Of a stretch of DNA of 64,000 nt, positions 49,743-58,065 are shown one piece after another. The first letter of the stretch is position 1. Each line of letters begins with the position of its first letter. The notes beneath the pieces were generated by a model that had not been told where the DNA came from, did no database searches, and worked only from the letters and a program-made list of their open reading frames with translations. The stretch lies in NCBI GenBank assembly GCA_034086985.1, contig JAXDZG010000022.1:186001-250000 (forward strand), read 5' to 3'. Source of the DNA: Phascolarctobacterium_A sp034086985 (GTDB lineage: Bacteria > Bacillota > Negativicutes > Acidaminococcales > Acidaminococcaceae). A program made the translations under genes and the position numbers.

Positions 49743-49943
49743 GTATACCTGGGAAGTAGCGGAGGCAAGCATGCGACTACAGCAGCATTGCGATGAATAA
49801 TCGAAATTCGATAGAAATCGACAGGCTCGCATGTTCGCGAAGCGCCTCGTCACGCTACGGCACGTTTTTTCTTTTTACGGATTAAGCGCTCTATGTGAAC
49901 ATTGCATCAAGCATGCGCAGACCGTAGCACTTCACAGGTATAC
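49743..49943. repeat. 201-base element bounded by inverted repeats (MITE-like)
   Basis: The 298-base gap between tmk and the decarboxylase has no ORF. GTATACCTGGGAAGT (49743-49757) and the reverse complement of 49929-49943 agree at 14 of 15 bases, and a few more bases match with small gaps. The interior is richer in G+C than nearby gaps and has CAAGCATGCG twice (49766-49776 region and 49909-49918 region). It may be a miniature inverted-repeat element or a long folded RNA. No clear target duplication is seen. Confidence 0.45.
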
Positions 49944-49957
49944 CTTTGAGCGATAAC

Positions 49958-51415
49958 CTATTCACTTACTACTCTTATGGTCTTCAATTCGCTGTCCGCC
50001 GGGCCGCTCACAGGCAAGCCCAGCTGCTTCATCGCTACGCAATAATCCACTATTTCCCGGGTAATAACCTCCCCCGGCAAAAGCACCGGAATCCCCGGCG
50101 GATAAAAGCTCACCTGCTCGCCACACACGCAGCCCACTGCAGCATTAAACGCCACAGCACGCTTCTTCCCATAAAAAACATCCCTGAGCTTCATTGCCGA
50201 GCTCGTCACAGGCACAGCCCCTACGCTTGCCCTCTGAAAGGGCTCACGCTTGTGCCTCTCCAGCTCACTCAGCACAGCGTCTATACGAGCTAAGGCCTCA
50301 TCGTAATCCTTAGTAATATCAGCGTAGGTCACCAAAAAAAGTACATTTTGCGCATCCACTAGCTCCACAGCCACTCTAGCTCGCCGCAGCGCCTCGCCCA
50401 CCTCGACGCCAGTGTAGCCCCAATTGGCGAAATTCACCGTTACCTTAGCGCTATCCAAGCTCAAACCGCCGCAGTCTGCTTCCTCCAACACCTTGAGACC
50501 TGCATGAGCGCGGCACAACGCCCGCAGCTTGCCAGCTGCCGCTACTGCCGCCTCCGCCATCTCCTTACCGTGAGCCTGTACCTGAGCACGGGCCGCATCA
50601 AGACTTGCCATTAAAAGATAGTTGGGACTCGTGGTCGTAAGAATGCTCATCACATCCGCAGCTCGCTGTAAATCTAGGCGAGCCCCCTGCACCTGCAGCA
50701 TACTGCATTGGGTCATTGCACCAAGGATTTTATGGGTGCTCTGGGCGCAGGCATCGGCGCCGCTCTGCAAGGCAGAGGGCGGCAGGGCCTGGCTAAATCC
50801 CAAATGAGGACCATGGGCTTCGTCCACCAAAAGCACAGCCCCATGAGCATGGCATATTTCAGAGATAGCTTGTACATCCGCCGCTATGCCGTAGTAGTTG
50901 GGACTAGTCAACAGTACAGCTTTGATGCTGCTATCCGTCGCTAGAGCGGCCTCTATTGCAGCAGGTGATACCTGCTGCATGAGTCCGAACTCTTCGCTAT
51001 ACTCTGGCTGCAAATAGACCGCCTCAATGCCGCCTAGGATAAGGCCGCCAGCAACGCTCCGATGAGCGTTGCGCGGCAAAAGCAGGCGCGCACCAGGCTC
51101 CAGCGCCGTCATGAGCATGGCGTGAATGGCCTGACTAGTGCCATTCACGCACCAGAAGCAGGCATCGCTACCATAGGTGCGCGCCGCCAAGGCTTGCGCT
51201 TCCTTGATATAGCTTTCCGGCTCGTGAATATCATCCAGCTCGCTCATTAGCGACACATCCATGAGTATACTGTCACCCATTTCCTGATGCAGCAATCGCT
51301 CCATACCCCGGCCTCCCTTGTGGCCCGGTGTGTGCAAGGGATATACATTTTCATTTTTATAGTTCAGCATGGCTGCAACAAGGGGCATCTCCACGCTCTG
51401 TTTATCTAAACTCAT
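49958..51415 (-). CDS. Orn/Lys/Arg decarboxylase-family protein (YaaO-like)
   Basis: A 485-residue fold-type I PLP enzyme. The PLP Lys is in QSTHKILGAMTQ (about residue 225), with LLVDEAHGPH as the Asp/His before it, and the N-terminal TPGHKGG motif. This is the short form found next to tmk in Bacillota (YaaO), related to arginine/lysine/ornithine decarboxylases. Substrate is not settled by sequence. The ATG at 51415 has GGAGG six bases upstream. Codon use here is more G+C rich than in neighbours such as the 51.6-53.0 kb genes. Confidence 0.9.
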   Translation of the reverse strand: MSLDKQSVEMPLVAAMLNYKNENVYPLHTPGHKGGRGMERLLHQEMGDSILMDVSLMSELDDIHEPESYIKEAQALAARTYGSDACFWCVNGTSQAIHAMLMTALEPGARLLLPRNAHRSVAGGLILGGIEAVYLQPEYSEEFGLMQQVSPAAIEAALATDSSIKAVLLTSPNYYGIAADVQAISEICHAHGAVLLVDEAHGPHLGFSQALPPSALQSGADACAQSTHKILGAMTQCSMLQVQGARLDLQRAADVMSILTTTSPNYLLMASLDAARAQVQAHGKEMAEAAVAAAGKLRALCRAHAGLKVLEEADCGGLSLDSAKVTVNFANWGYTGVEVGEALRRARVAVELVDAQNVLFLVTYADITKDYDEALARIDAVLSELERHKREPFQRASVGAVPVTSSAMKLRDVFYGKKRAVAFNAAVGCVCGEQVSFYPPGIPVLLPGEVITREIVDYCVAMKQLGLPVSGPADSELKTIRVVSE

Positions 51416-51487
51416 TCATAGCCTCCAAGAATACATAGTATCCCACTATATCTTATAATTTTATCATATGCGCTTGGTTAGCACAAA

Positions 51488-51552
51488 TAAAAAAGCACCT
51501 AACTTTATCAATTCACATTGGCTTATGCAAGGATAAAATAGGTGCCTTTATT
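51488..51552. terminator. Terminator between the zinc-ribbon cluster and decarboxylase
   Basis: GCACCTA (51495-51501) pairs with TAGGTGC (51539-51545), with inner TTTATC/GATAAA; T-rich on both sides. Confidence 0.75.
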
Positions 51553-51567
51553 TGAGAGCTTTTTAGC

Positions 51568-52161
51568 CTATATTTCTATAACTGGCTTCAACAGTTTTTG
51601 GGGATCATGATCAGGTATAAGGGCATAAAGCTCATACAAAGCCATGATTATTAGCGCACTGAATAAAACAATAAAGAAGATGACTTTAAGCTTATGATAT
51701 ACTACCTCATTACAGCCTGAAAACTTCTTCTTATCAGTAATTTTATACTCTACTGAATCATTTCTACTCAAGAACACAAATTTGCAAGCTTCATGACTAT
51801 CCATAACCTCACCACTTATAGCTACTCTAGCAGATAGACATTCATGCCCATGAAATGCTTGCAAGCAGCTTACAAGCTTGATGCGCAGCTTTTCTAAAAA
51901 TCCATCAATATCATGATACTGCTTATACGCAAAAAGCTTGATATGGCATTCTACCATATTTTCCTGCTTTTCAATGAGCACAAAGGGAAACTCACATCGC
52001 AGCTCATGCATAATGGAAGCAATTTTTTGCTTATCCTCATCATTTAAATGCAGTAAATCCTTGGCTTCCTTGTCTGCAATAGTAATCTCCCCACTCATGC
52101 TCAGGCAAAAGCGCCCAAAAGAGTCCTTCAACTGTTGAAGATAATCATTAAGTATTTTCAT
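51568..52161 (-). CDS. Hypothetical protein with C-terminal membrane span
   Basis: A 197-residue protein I do not recognise. Residues 1-155 are soluble and charged, with Cys at FCLSM, RCEF, VECH, VSCL and HECL. A single hydrophobic segment at about 160-180 (VIFFIVLFSALIIMALYELYAL) suggests a tail anchor with the bulk in the cytoplasm. It begins six bases after the zinc-ribbon gene, so it belongs to that operon; the ribosome site is weak (GGAATAG). Confidence 0.55.
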   Translation of the reverse strand: MKILNDYLQQLKDSFGRFCLSMSGEITIADKEAKDLLHLNDEDKQKIASIMHELRCEFPFVLIEKQENMVECHIKLFAYKQYHDIDGFLEKLRIKLVSCLQAFHGHECLSARVAISGEVMDSHEACKFVFLSRNDSVEYKITDKKKFSGCNEVVYHKLKVIFFIVLFSALIIMALYELYALIPDHDPQKLLKPVIEI

Positions 52162-52167
52162 GATTGA

Positions 52168-52827
52168 CTATTCCTTACCCACTTTTACACCACAGCTAGG
52201 ACAGAATCTTGCTCCAGCAGGCACAAGCACATGACAATTAGAGCACAAAGCCTGCCCCATATCATTCGTCATAACCTCTTCCTCAGCTAGCTCTTCATGC
52301 TCCCCATTATCATTTTTAGCTTTTTGCTGAACCTTAAATTCTAATAAATCCCCACGACAAAATTTACATTTAGTTGCATCCGCACGAATCAACTCTTTGC
52401 AATAAGGGCATTCTTGCATTTTATGCTCCTCCACATCGGAGCCACAGAATTTGCATTTTACGGCTGCCTTTTTTATAGTTTCCCCGCAATTAGGACAAAT
52501 CTTATTGCCTTCATCAAGCATTTTATTCTCTGACTGGGCCCCTAAGCGCTTATTCTCTGTCTTTATGGATTCAATCTGTTTTTCCACATTGTCAAACCGT
52601 TTATTAACCTGAATTTCATTGATGGCAACCCGTTCTTTTAACCTTTCCTGTTCCATCTCAACCTTATTCACATCCCGTGCCTGACTCATGTCCTTCATTA
52701 AAGCTAGAGCTATACCCGCAAGGAGCGGACTAATAAAAACAGCCGCAAGGCCCCAGCCCCATGTACTACGGCCCCTACTTTTAGCAAATAAGCCTATGCC
52801 AACACACATTAAAAACCAAAAAAACAT
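52168..52827 (-). CDS. Membrane-anchored triple zinc-ribbon protein
   Basis: A 219-residue protein: two N-terminal hydrophobic segments (about 1-15 and 24-43) around KSRGRSTWGWGLAA, a coiled coil (about 45-100), then three zinc ribbons with CxxC pairs: CPNCGE with CKFCGS, CPYCKE with CKFCRG, and CSNCHV with CPSCGV. The N-terminal 46 residues are clearly related to the small protein encoded just upstream. AAGGAGGA precedes the ATG. Possibly a membrane-tethered adaptor; function unknown. Confidence 0.7.
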   Translation of the reverse strand: MFFWFLMCVGIGLFAKSRGRSTWGWGLAAVFISPLLAGIALALMKDMSQARDVNKVEMEQERLKERVAINEIQVNKRFDNVEKQIESIKTENKRLGAQSENKMLDEGNKICPNCGETIKKAAVKCKFCGSDVEEHKMQECPYCKELIRADATKCKFCRGDLLEFKVQQKAKNDNGEHEELAEEEVMTNDMGQALCSNCHVLVPAGARFCPSCGVKVGKE

Positions 52828-52871
52828 TTTTATCCTCCTTGGTTATGAATGCATCCGTTTTAAACCACCGC

Positions 52872-53030
52872 TTATCTACGATTATTCTTCAAAACCAGAA
52901 GAATAATAAAGCACAGAAGCGGGCTAAAAAATGCTGCTGCAATACCCCAACCAATACCACTGCGGCCACGCTCATTGGCAAAATAGCCAACTGCTGCAGC
53001 TAAAACAGTCCAAGTCAAAAATGCAATCAT
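52872..53030 (-). CDS. 52-residue membrane protein related to the zinc-ribbon protein N-terminus
   Basis: A 52-residue protein with two short hydrophobic segments around NERGRSGIGWGIAAAFFSPL, nearly matching KSRGRSTWGWGLAAVFISPL in the next gene. I chose the ATG at 53030, with GGAG and GAGG upstream. It is first in a three-gene operon with its own promoter. The shared block suggests a duplicated membrane module. Function unknown. Confidence 0.65.
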   Translation of the reverse strand: MIAFLTWTVLAAAVGYFANERGRSGIGWGIAAAFFSPLLCFIILLVLKNNRR

Positions 53031-53063
53031 TTTCCTCTCTCCTTTTTTAATTACTTTATTCAA

Positions 53064-53092
53064 AGTATACTCTATTTCCCCCGCTTTTACAA
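53064..53092 (-). promoter_or_regulatory. Promoter of the zinc-ribbon operon
   Basis: Minus strand: TTGTAA (53092-53087), 17-base spacer, TATACT (53069-53064). Confidence 0.7.
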
Positions 53093-53224
53093 CGAAAACT
53101 TTGATAAAAACTCCTTATACTCATCTTTTGTCATAAATAACTGCAATGACATAGCACTCTATTGCAAGCATTGGTTTACTCTTCCGTTTTGCAATATAAA
53201 TGACCTCTCATATTTTCTTTAAAT

Positions 53225-53262
53225 AAAAAAGACGGCACATCCTAATTTCGGATGTACCGTCA
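53225..53262 (-). terminator. Terminator of lysine/ornithine decarboxylase gene
   Basis: GACGGCACATCC (53231-53242) pairs with GGATGTACCGTC (53250-53261), followed on the minus strand by TTTTTTATTT. Confidence 0.85.
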
Positions 53263-53308
53263 ACACAGATTTTGTTATATATCAAATAGGCAAGCTAATT
53301 ATCCAGCT

Positions 53309-54463
53309 TTACTCCGCCCCAGCAATATCCTGCACCTTTTCCCATACCACGAAGCGTGCCTTACTAAAGCCGTTGAAGGTCGTAGCAGAAGCAGAGGTAT
53401 AAGCACCACAGGATGGCACCAGCAGCAAATCGCCTACCTCAAGGGGAGCGGTCATGCGTCCACGGAACATAATGTCCAAGCTATCACAGCTAGGACCGGC
53501 GAAGGTAGCCGCAACCTTCTCATCGCTTTCCTTGAAGCTAATTAGCTTGAAATCCCATTGGTCAAAAAGTACACCGGAGAAGGTACCATAAAGGCCTTCA
53601 TCTAGGAAATACCAGGGCTGGCCACCACGCTCAGTAACGCCAACAACGCTGGTAATCAAATTTACTGCTGTACCGCAAATGTAGCGACCTGGCTCCGCCC
53701 AAATCTCTGTTTCAGGAAAGTCCTCATCCAAGCGAGCTGCAATTTGCTTGAGCATCTCCGGAAGATTAAATTTAACCTTGGGCTCTGGAATAGGAAAGCC
53801 ACCGCCAATATCCAATATTCTCAGATGCAAGCCAGCAGCCTCAGCCTCTTCAAAAAGCTCTCTTGCTATATCCATAGCGTACAGATAGGGGTCGGAGCTT
53901 ACAGTTTGGCTACCCACATGGAAGGCGATGCCGGCCATATCCAGGCCTGCTTCCTTAGCTTTAAGCATCAGCTCTAAGGCATTATCACGGGATGCACCAA
54001 ATTTCTTATTCAAATCCACATGAGCAGAAGAATTATCAATGCATAGACGCAGCAGCACCGTAGCATGAGGTAATTTATTCTTTATCTTTTCTATTTCACT
54101 AGCACTGTCAAAGGTCATCTTGCTAACGCCGCATTGGCGACAGGCCTCCAACCCCACTCCCAGCTTCACAGGATTAGCATAAATCATGCGAGAACCAGCC
54201 ACACCCATATCATGCAGGGTGTGGATCTCTCCATCGGAGGCTACATCAAAGCAGGAGCCAAGCTCTGCCATCACCCGCAAAATTTCCGGATGAGGATTGG
54301 CCTTAATAGCATAATGCACCTTGACACGAGGCAGATATTTACGCAACACATTATAGCTTTTTTTAACTTCTTTTAAAGAAAGCACCAATAACGGAGTTCC
54401 GAATTCCTCCGCCAATTTTTCTACCGCTGTGCGGCTAAGCTGAAAATATTTCTCTTTCTTCAT
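53309..54463 (-). CDS. Lysine/ornithine decarboxylase, Selenomonas type
   Basis: A 384-residue fold-type III PLP decarboxylase, close to the lysine/ornithine decarboxylase of Selenomonas ruminantium in length and motifs. PLP Lys is in VHYAIKANPHPE (about residue 46), the HVGSQ and DIGGGFP motifs follow, then EPGRYICGTA and the second-subunit Cys in AGPSCDSLD. In Selenomonas and Veillonella the product cadaverine or putrescine is linked to peptidoglycan and holds the outer membrane, so this gene supports a Negativicute origin. The ATG at 54463 follows GGGGAG. It is a single-gene unit. Confidence 0.9.
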   Translation of the reverse strand: MKKEKYFQLSRTAVEKLAEEFGTPLLVLSLKEVKKSYNVLRKYLPRVKVHYAIKANPHPEILRVMAELGSCFDVASDGEIHTLHDMGVAGSRMIYANPVKLGVGLEACRQCGVSKMTFDSASEIEKIKNKLPHATVLLRLCIDNSSAHVDLNKKFGASRDNALELMLKAKEAGLDMAGIAFHVGSQTVSSDPYLYAMDIARELFEEAEAAGLHLRILDIGGGFPIPEPKVKFNLPEMLKQIAARLDEDFPETEIWAEPGRYICGTAVNLITSVVGVTERGGQPWYFLDEGLYGTFSGVLFDQWDFKLISFKESDEKVAATFAGPSCDSLDIMFRGRMTAPLEVGDLLLVPSCGAYTSASATTFNGFSKARFVVWEKVQDIAGAE

Positions 54464-54504
54464 GCCCACTCTCCCCTTGCCATAGCATTTATTTTGATGT
54501 TTAG

Positions 54505-54532
54505 ATTGTATCACAATTACCAGAAAGTACAA
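54505..54532 (-). promoter_or_regulatory. Promoter of the lysine/ornithine decarboxylase gene
   Basis: Minus strand: TTGTAC (54532-54527), 16-base spacer, TACAAT (54510-54505), with an extended TGA before the -10. Confidence 0.7.
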
Positions 54533-54679
54533 TAGCAAATTGTGTAAAAATCGATATTTTTTGAGGAGTTTGCATTTTTTTCACGTAAATCACGGATTGG
54601 GAGCTATTGCAGCCTATAGCAGGCTTAAAACAGCTTTTTTACAAGAAATTTATTCTAAAAATGCAATTTAATCTCTAAC

Positions 54680-54720
54680 GAAAAACCGCTACGACGCCTG
54701 CAAACATCGTAGCGGTTTTC
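54680..54720. terminator. Terminator after the liv-CBS-DUF951 operon
   Basis: AAACCGCTACGA (54683-54694) pairs with TCGTAGCGGTTT (54707-54718); T-rich on both strands. Confidence 0.88.
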
Positions 54721-54757
54721 TTTATCTCTAGGGAAAGGAGATATAGGGAAAACAGTA

Positions 54758-54967
54758 TTATTTTTCCGGCTGCGGGGCAGCTTTTACAATTGCCTTGGCA
54801 GCCTTTTCAAATTTGCCGCGAGCTAGCATCACAAAGTGACCACAGCCGCAACATTTCAAGCCGAAATCCATGCCGGTGCGAGTAATTTCCCACTCATCAC
54901 TGCCACAGGGATGAGCCTTTTTCATCTTTACCACATCACCAACATGCACGGAAGAAGCGGCTAGCAT
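54758..54967 (-). CDS. DUF951 protein
   Basis: A 69-residue protein of the DUF951 family, small Cys-bearing proteins common in Bacillota near parB and ychF. Conserved parts are VGDVVKMKKAHPCGSDEWEI and KCCGCGHFVML, with Cys residues that may bind zinc. Its ATG overlaps the stop of the CBS-ACT gene (TAATG). Function unknown; an Ala/Lys-rich tail follows. Confidence 0.85.
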   Translation of the reverse strand: MLAASSVHVGDVVKMKKAHPCGSDEWEITRTGMDFGLKCCGCGHFVMLARGKFEKAAKAIVKAAPQPEK

Positions 54968-55626
54968 TATTCCAGTCCATCCAGGGACATAATATCGGTT
55001 ACTTCGTAGCCAGCTTCGCGAATTTGCTCAATAATATCCAAGCCATTATTATTCAGACGGCAGCGAATAGTGATTTCCGCAGTGCCATTGCCACTTTGCA
55101 AGGTAGCCAAGGAGATGATATTGATGCCATCCTCCTTCATAATGCTGGTGATTTCAGCAACAACGCCAACCTTATCGGGAGCAATAACGGTGAAGCGAGT
55201 GCAGCTTTGGTTTACGCCCATCATTTCTACAAAGGAGCGGAACATATCGCTACGGGAAATGATGCCGCAAAGCTTGCCATCACGACCCAATACGGGCAGA
55301 GCATTAATTTTATGCTTGTACAGATTATAAGCAACATACTCAATGGTATCCTCGCTGTCCACGGTAACCACAGTACGGCTCATAACGTCCTTAACCTTGA
55401 GACGACCCAAAAGATAGTTAGCCTCATAGCGCGACAGAGTGGAGCTGTCGCTAGGAGATGCCTTACCGATATCATCCACAGTGATGATACCACGAACGCG
55501 GGAAATATCGTCCACTACCGGCAAGCTGTACAGTTTTTTGCTGCGCATAACCTCGCGAGCTTCCAGCATGGATTGATCCTCGCGCACAGTAATGACGTCT
55601 TTAGTCATAAAATCCTTAACTAACAT
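54967..55626 (-). CDS. CBS-pair plus ACT domain protein
   Basis: A 219-residue cytoplasmic protein with two CBS domains (about residues 1-60 and 78-135) that typically bind adenine nucleotides, and a C-terminal ACT domain (about 142-215) that typically binds an amino acid. Such AcuB-like proteins sense energy or amino acid state. It starts 17 bases after livF and is translationally coupled to the DUF951 gene, so a role in tuning branched-chain amino acid uptake is plausible but not shown. GGAGG precedes the ATG. Confidence 0.86.
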   Translation of the reverse strand: MLVKDFMTKDVITVREDQSMLEAREVMRSKKLYSLPVVDDISRVRGIITVDDIGKASPSDSSTLSRYEANYLLGRLKVKDVMSRTVVTVDSEDTIEYVAYNLYKHKINALPVLGRDGKLCGIISRSDMFRSFVEMMGVNQSCTRFTVIAPDKVGVVAEITSIMKEDGINIISLATLQSGNGTAEITIRCRLNNNGLDIIEQIREAGYEVTDIMSLDGLE

Positions 55627-55643
55627 GAAATGACCTCCTCTTG

Positions 55644-56348
55644 TTAGCCGCCCAAATATGCCTTGCGTACTTCCTCACTGCTTGCCAGCTCTTGGGCAGT
55701 ACCGCTCAGGGTAATACGGCCGGTTTCCAGAACGTATGCTTTATCAGCAATGGACAATGCCATATTAGCGTTTTGCTCTACCAACAGAATGGTAGTGCCG
55801 CCAGCATTGATTTCTTTTATTATATTAAAAATTTCCTTAACCAGCAAGGGGGCAAGACCCATAGAGGGCTCATCCAAGAGTAATAATTTTGGACGGCTCA
55901 TCAGAGCACGGCCCATAGCCAGCATTTGCTGCTCACCACCGGAAAGAGTACCGGCGATTTGATACTTACGCTCTAACAAACGCGGGAATTTTTCAAATAC
56001 ATCCTGCATGTCCTTGGCAATGCCGTCCTTATCCTTGCGCAGATAAGCACCCAGCTCCAGGTTTTCCAAAACAGTCATGTTTGCGAAAACGTGACGACCT
56101 TCGGGCACCTGACACAGGCCCATTCCAACGATTTTATGAGCAGGTACACCGGCAATATCATTACCTTCATACAGGATTTTACCGGTTTTGGGTTTCATCA
56201 GACCGGAAATAGTGCGCAGGGTTGTGGACTTACCTGCGCCGTTAGAACCAATCAGCGCTACAATTTCACCATCGGGTACATCGAGGCTGATGCCTTTAAT
56301 GGCGTGGATAGCGCCGTAATAGACATTAATATCTTCAACTCTTAACAT
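55644..56348 (-). CDS. livF: Branched-chain amino acid ABC transporter ATPase LivF
   Basis: A 234-residue ATPase of the LIV-I type importer. Walker A GSNGAGKST, the signature LSGGEQQ and Walker B LLLLDEPSMGLAP are intact, and the family-typical VPEGRHVFANMTV stretch is present. It overlaps livG by one base (TAATG). It pairs with LivG to power uptake of Leu, Ile and Val or related amino acids. Confidence 0.96.
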   Translation of the reverse strand: MLRVEDINVYYGAIHAIKGISLDVPDGEIVALIGSNGAGKSTTLRTISGLMKPKTGKILYEGNDIAGVPAHKIVGMGLCQVPEGRHVFANMTVLENLELGAYLRKDKDGIAKDMQDVFEKFPRLLERKYQIAGTLSGGEQQMLAMGRALMSRPKLLLLDEPSMGLAPLLVKEIFNIIKEINAGGTTILLVEQNANMALSIADKAYVLETGRITLSGTAQELASSEEVRKAYLGG

Positions 56349-57121
56349 TAGTTGATAACCTCCTCGCCCAGATATGCTTCAATTACACGACTGTTGTGTT
56401 TAATCTCTTCCGGAGTGCCTTCAGCAATTTTCATACCATATTCCAGTACATAAATGCGCTCGCACACGCCCATAACCAAGCCCATATCATGCTCGATGAG
56501 CAGGATGGAGAGGTCAAATTTATCACGAATCCAACGAATCATTTCCATCAGCTCGTGAGTTTCCTGCGGGTTCATGCCAGCAGCAGGCTCGTCCAACAAA
56601 AGCAGCTTTGGCTCGGTAGCCAATGCACGGGCAATTTCTAGACGACGCTGTTTGCCATAGGGCAGATTCTTTGCAACCTCGTTGGCTTCGCCCTCCAGAT
56701 GGAAAATTTTCAGCAAATCCATCGCCTTTTGGGTGATGAAATCTTCTTCGTTTAGATATTTTTTATCGCGAATAATGGCATCGACCAGATTATAGGTAAC
56801 GTGCATATTATAAGCAATTTTTACGTTATCGATTACGCTCAGCTCGGAGAAAAGGCGGATATTTTGGAAGGTACGAGCCATGCCCAATTGGGTAACTTGA
56901 TAAGATTTTTTACCACTGCTCTTTACACCATTAAAATATACATCGCCCTCACTGGGAGTATATACGCCGGTAATCATATTAAAGGCGGTAGTTTTGCCTG
57001 CACCGTTGGGACCGATAAGACCAATCAGCTCTCCCTTGTTAATGTACATGGAAAGGTTGGATACGGCGCGCAGACCACCGAAAATCATGGATACATTATC
57101 TACCTTCAGCAGCTCTGCCAT
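56348..57121 (-). CDS. livG: Branched-chain amino acid ABC transporter ATPase LivG
   Basis: A 257-residue ATPase with Walker A GPNGAGKTT, Walker B LLLLDEPAAGMNP and the LivG-specific inserted region (RDKKYLNEEDF). The usual LSGG signature appears as NLPYGKQRRLE, the LivG variant. The ATG at 57121 has GGAGG eight bases upstream; it overlaps the livM end by 26 bases. Confidence 0.96.
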   Translation of the reverse strand: MAELLKVDNVSMIFGGLRAVSNLSMYINKGELIGLIGPNGAGKTTAFNMITGVYTPSEGDVYFNGVKSSGKKSYQVTQLGMARTFQNIRLFSELSVIDNVKIAYNMHVTYNLVDAIIRDKKYLNEEDFITQKAMDLLKIFHLEGEANEVAKNLPYGKQRRLEIARALATEPKLLLLDEPAAGMNPQETHELMEMIRWIRDKFDLSILLIEHDMGLVMGVCERIYVLEYGMKIAEGTPEEIKHNSRVIEAYLGEEVIN

Positions 57122-58055
57122 TGTTCTTACCTCCAAACTTAAACATCTTGCGGCTCAGCTCTTCGCTACCGAACAAGCCTTGCGGACGACGCAGCATCAA
57201 AACAATCATGGTGATGGAATAGATAACCATACGCCATTCCGGATAGTCGGACAGATAAGCAGAAATGAAGGTCAGGAGCGTTGCGCCGGTGATAGCACCA
57301 GTCATGGAGCCCAAGCCACCCAAAACTACCATGGTCAGAATATCAAAGGAACGCATGAAGGTGAAGGATGCGGGATGCGCCAGGAAGAAGTAATGGCTAA
57401 AGAGGCAGCCTGCAGTGCCAGCAAAGGAAGCGCCCAGGGTGAAGGCCATTACCTTGTATTTAGTAGTATTAATACCCATGGTATCGGCTGCGATTTCGTT
57501 TTCACGAATAGCTAAGCAGCAGCGACCCAAAGCGGAGTTTTTAAAGTTTTTAATAAAGAAGATGATGGCTATCATAATCCAGAAGATATAAGCGAAGGTG
57601 GTCAAACGAGGGATACCCATCAAACCAGAGGCACCGCCTACATAGTCGATGTTGAGAATGCAGATGCGGATAATTTCGCCAAGACCTAAGGTAGCGATTG
57701 CCAAATAGTCACCATCAAGGCGCAGGGTAGGCAAGCCAATGAGGAAACCTAGGAAGCCTGCGCATACAGTCGACACAACCAAAGCCAGCTCAAAGGGCAG
57801 GCCCAGCTTTACAGTAATAATAGCACCGGTATAGGCACCAACTGCCATAAAGCCAGCGTGACCAATGGAGAACTGGCCGGTATAGCCGTTAATCAGGTTC
57901 AGGCTGACTGCCAAAATAATATTGATGCAAATCAGGATGATGTTCAATTCCCAGAAGGGGCCGATAACCTCGGCCAAAATCAGTCCTTGAACTATAGCAA
58001 AGATAATTACAGAAGCGACAAGGGCTTTTAAATCAAATTTTCTAATCGGATTCAT
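57096..58055 (-). CDS. livM: Branched-chain amino acid ABC transporter permease LivM
   Basis: A 319-residue permease with about nine to ten spans. The EAA-like loop is GRCCLAIRENEIAADTMGIN, where the ATPase docks. I start it at the ATG at 58055 with GAGGTG upstream; an in-frame GTG 24 bases earlier falls in the end of livH. It overlaps livG by 26 bases. Confidence 0.95.
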   Translation of the reverse strand: MNPIRKFDLKALVASVIIFAIVQGLILAEVIGPFWELNIILICINIILAVSLNLINGYTGQFSIGHAGFMAVGAYTGAIITVKLGLPFELALVVSTVCAGFLGFLIGLPTLRLDGDYLAIATLGLGEIIRICILNIDYVGGASGLMGIPRLTTFAYIFWIMIAIIFFIKNFKNSALGRCCLAIRENEIAADTMGINTTKYKVMAFTLGASFAGTAGCLFSHYFFLAHPASFTFMRSFDILTMVVLGGLGSMTGAITGATLLTFISAYLSDYPEWRMVIYSITMIVLMLRRPQGLFGSEELSRKMFKFGGKNNGRAAEGR

Positions 58056-58065
58056 ACTAAGCACC

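Noticed and set aside
49743..49943. 6S RNA gene
   Set aside because: Length and long inverted ends are suggestive, but an internal T-rich run and lack of a recognisable central bubble make a MITE-like element at least as likely.
54575..54600. parS-like TTTCACGTAAATCAC
   Set aside because: Only one half matches the 16-base palindrome TGTTTCACGTGAAACA; the symmetry is lost.
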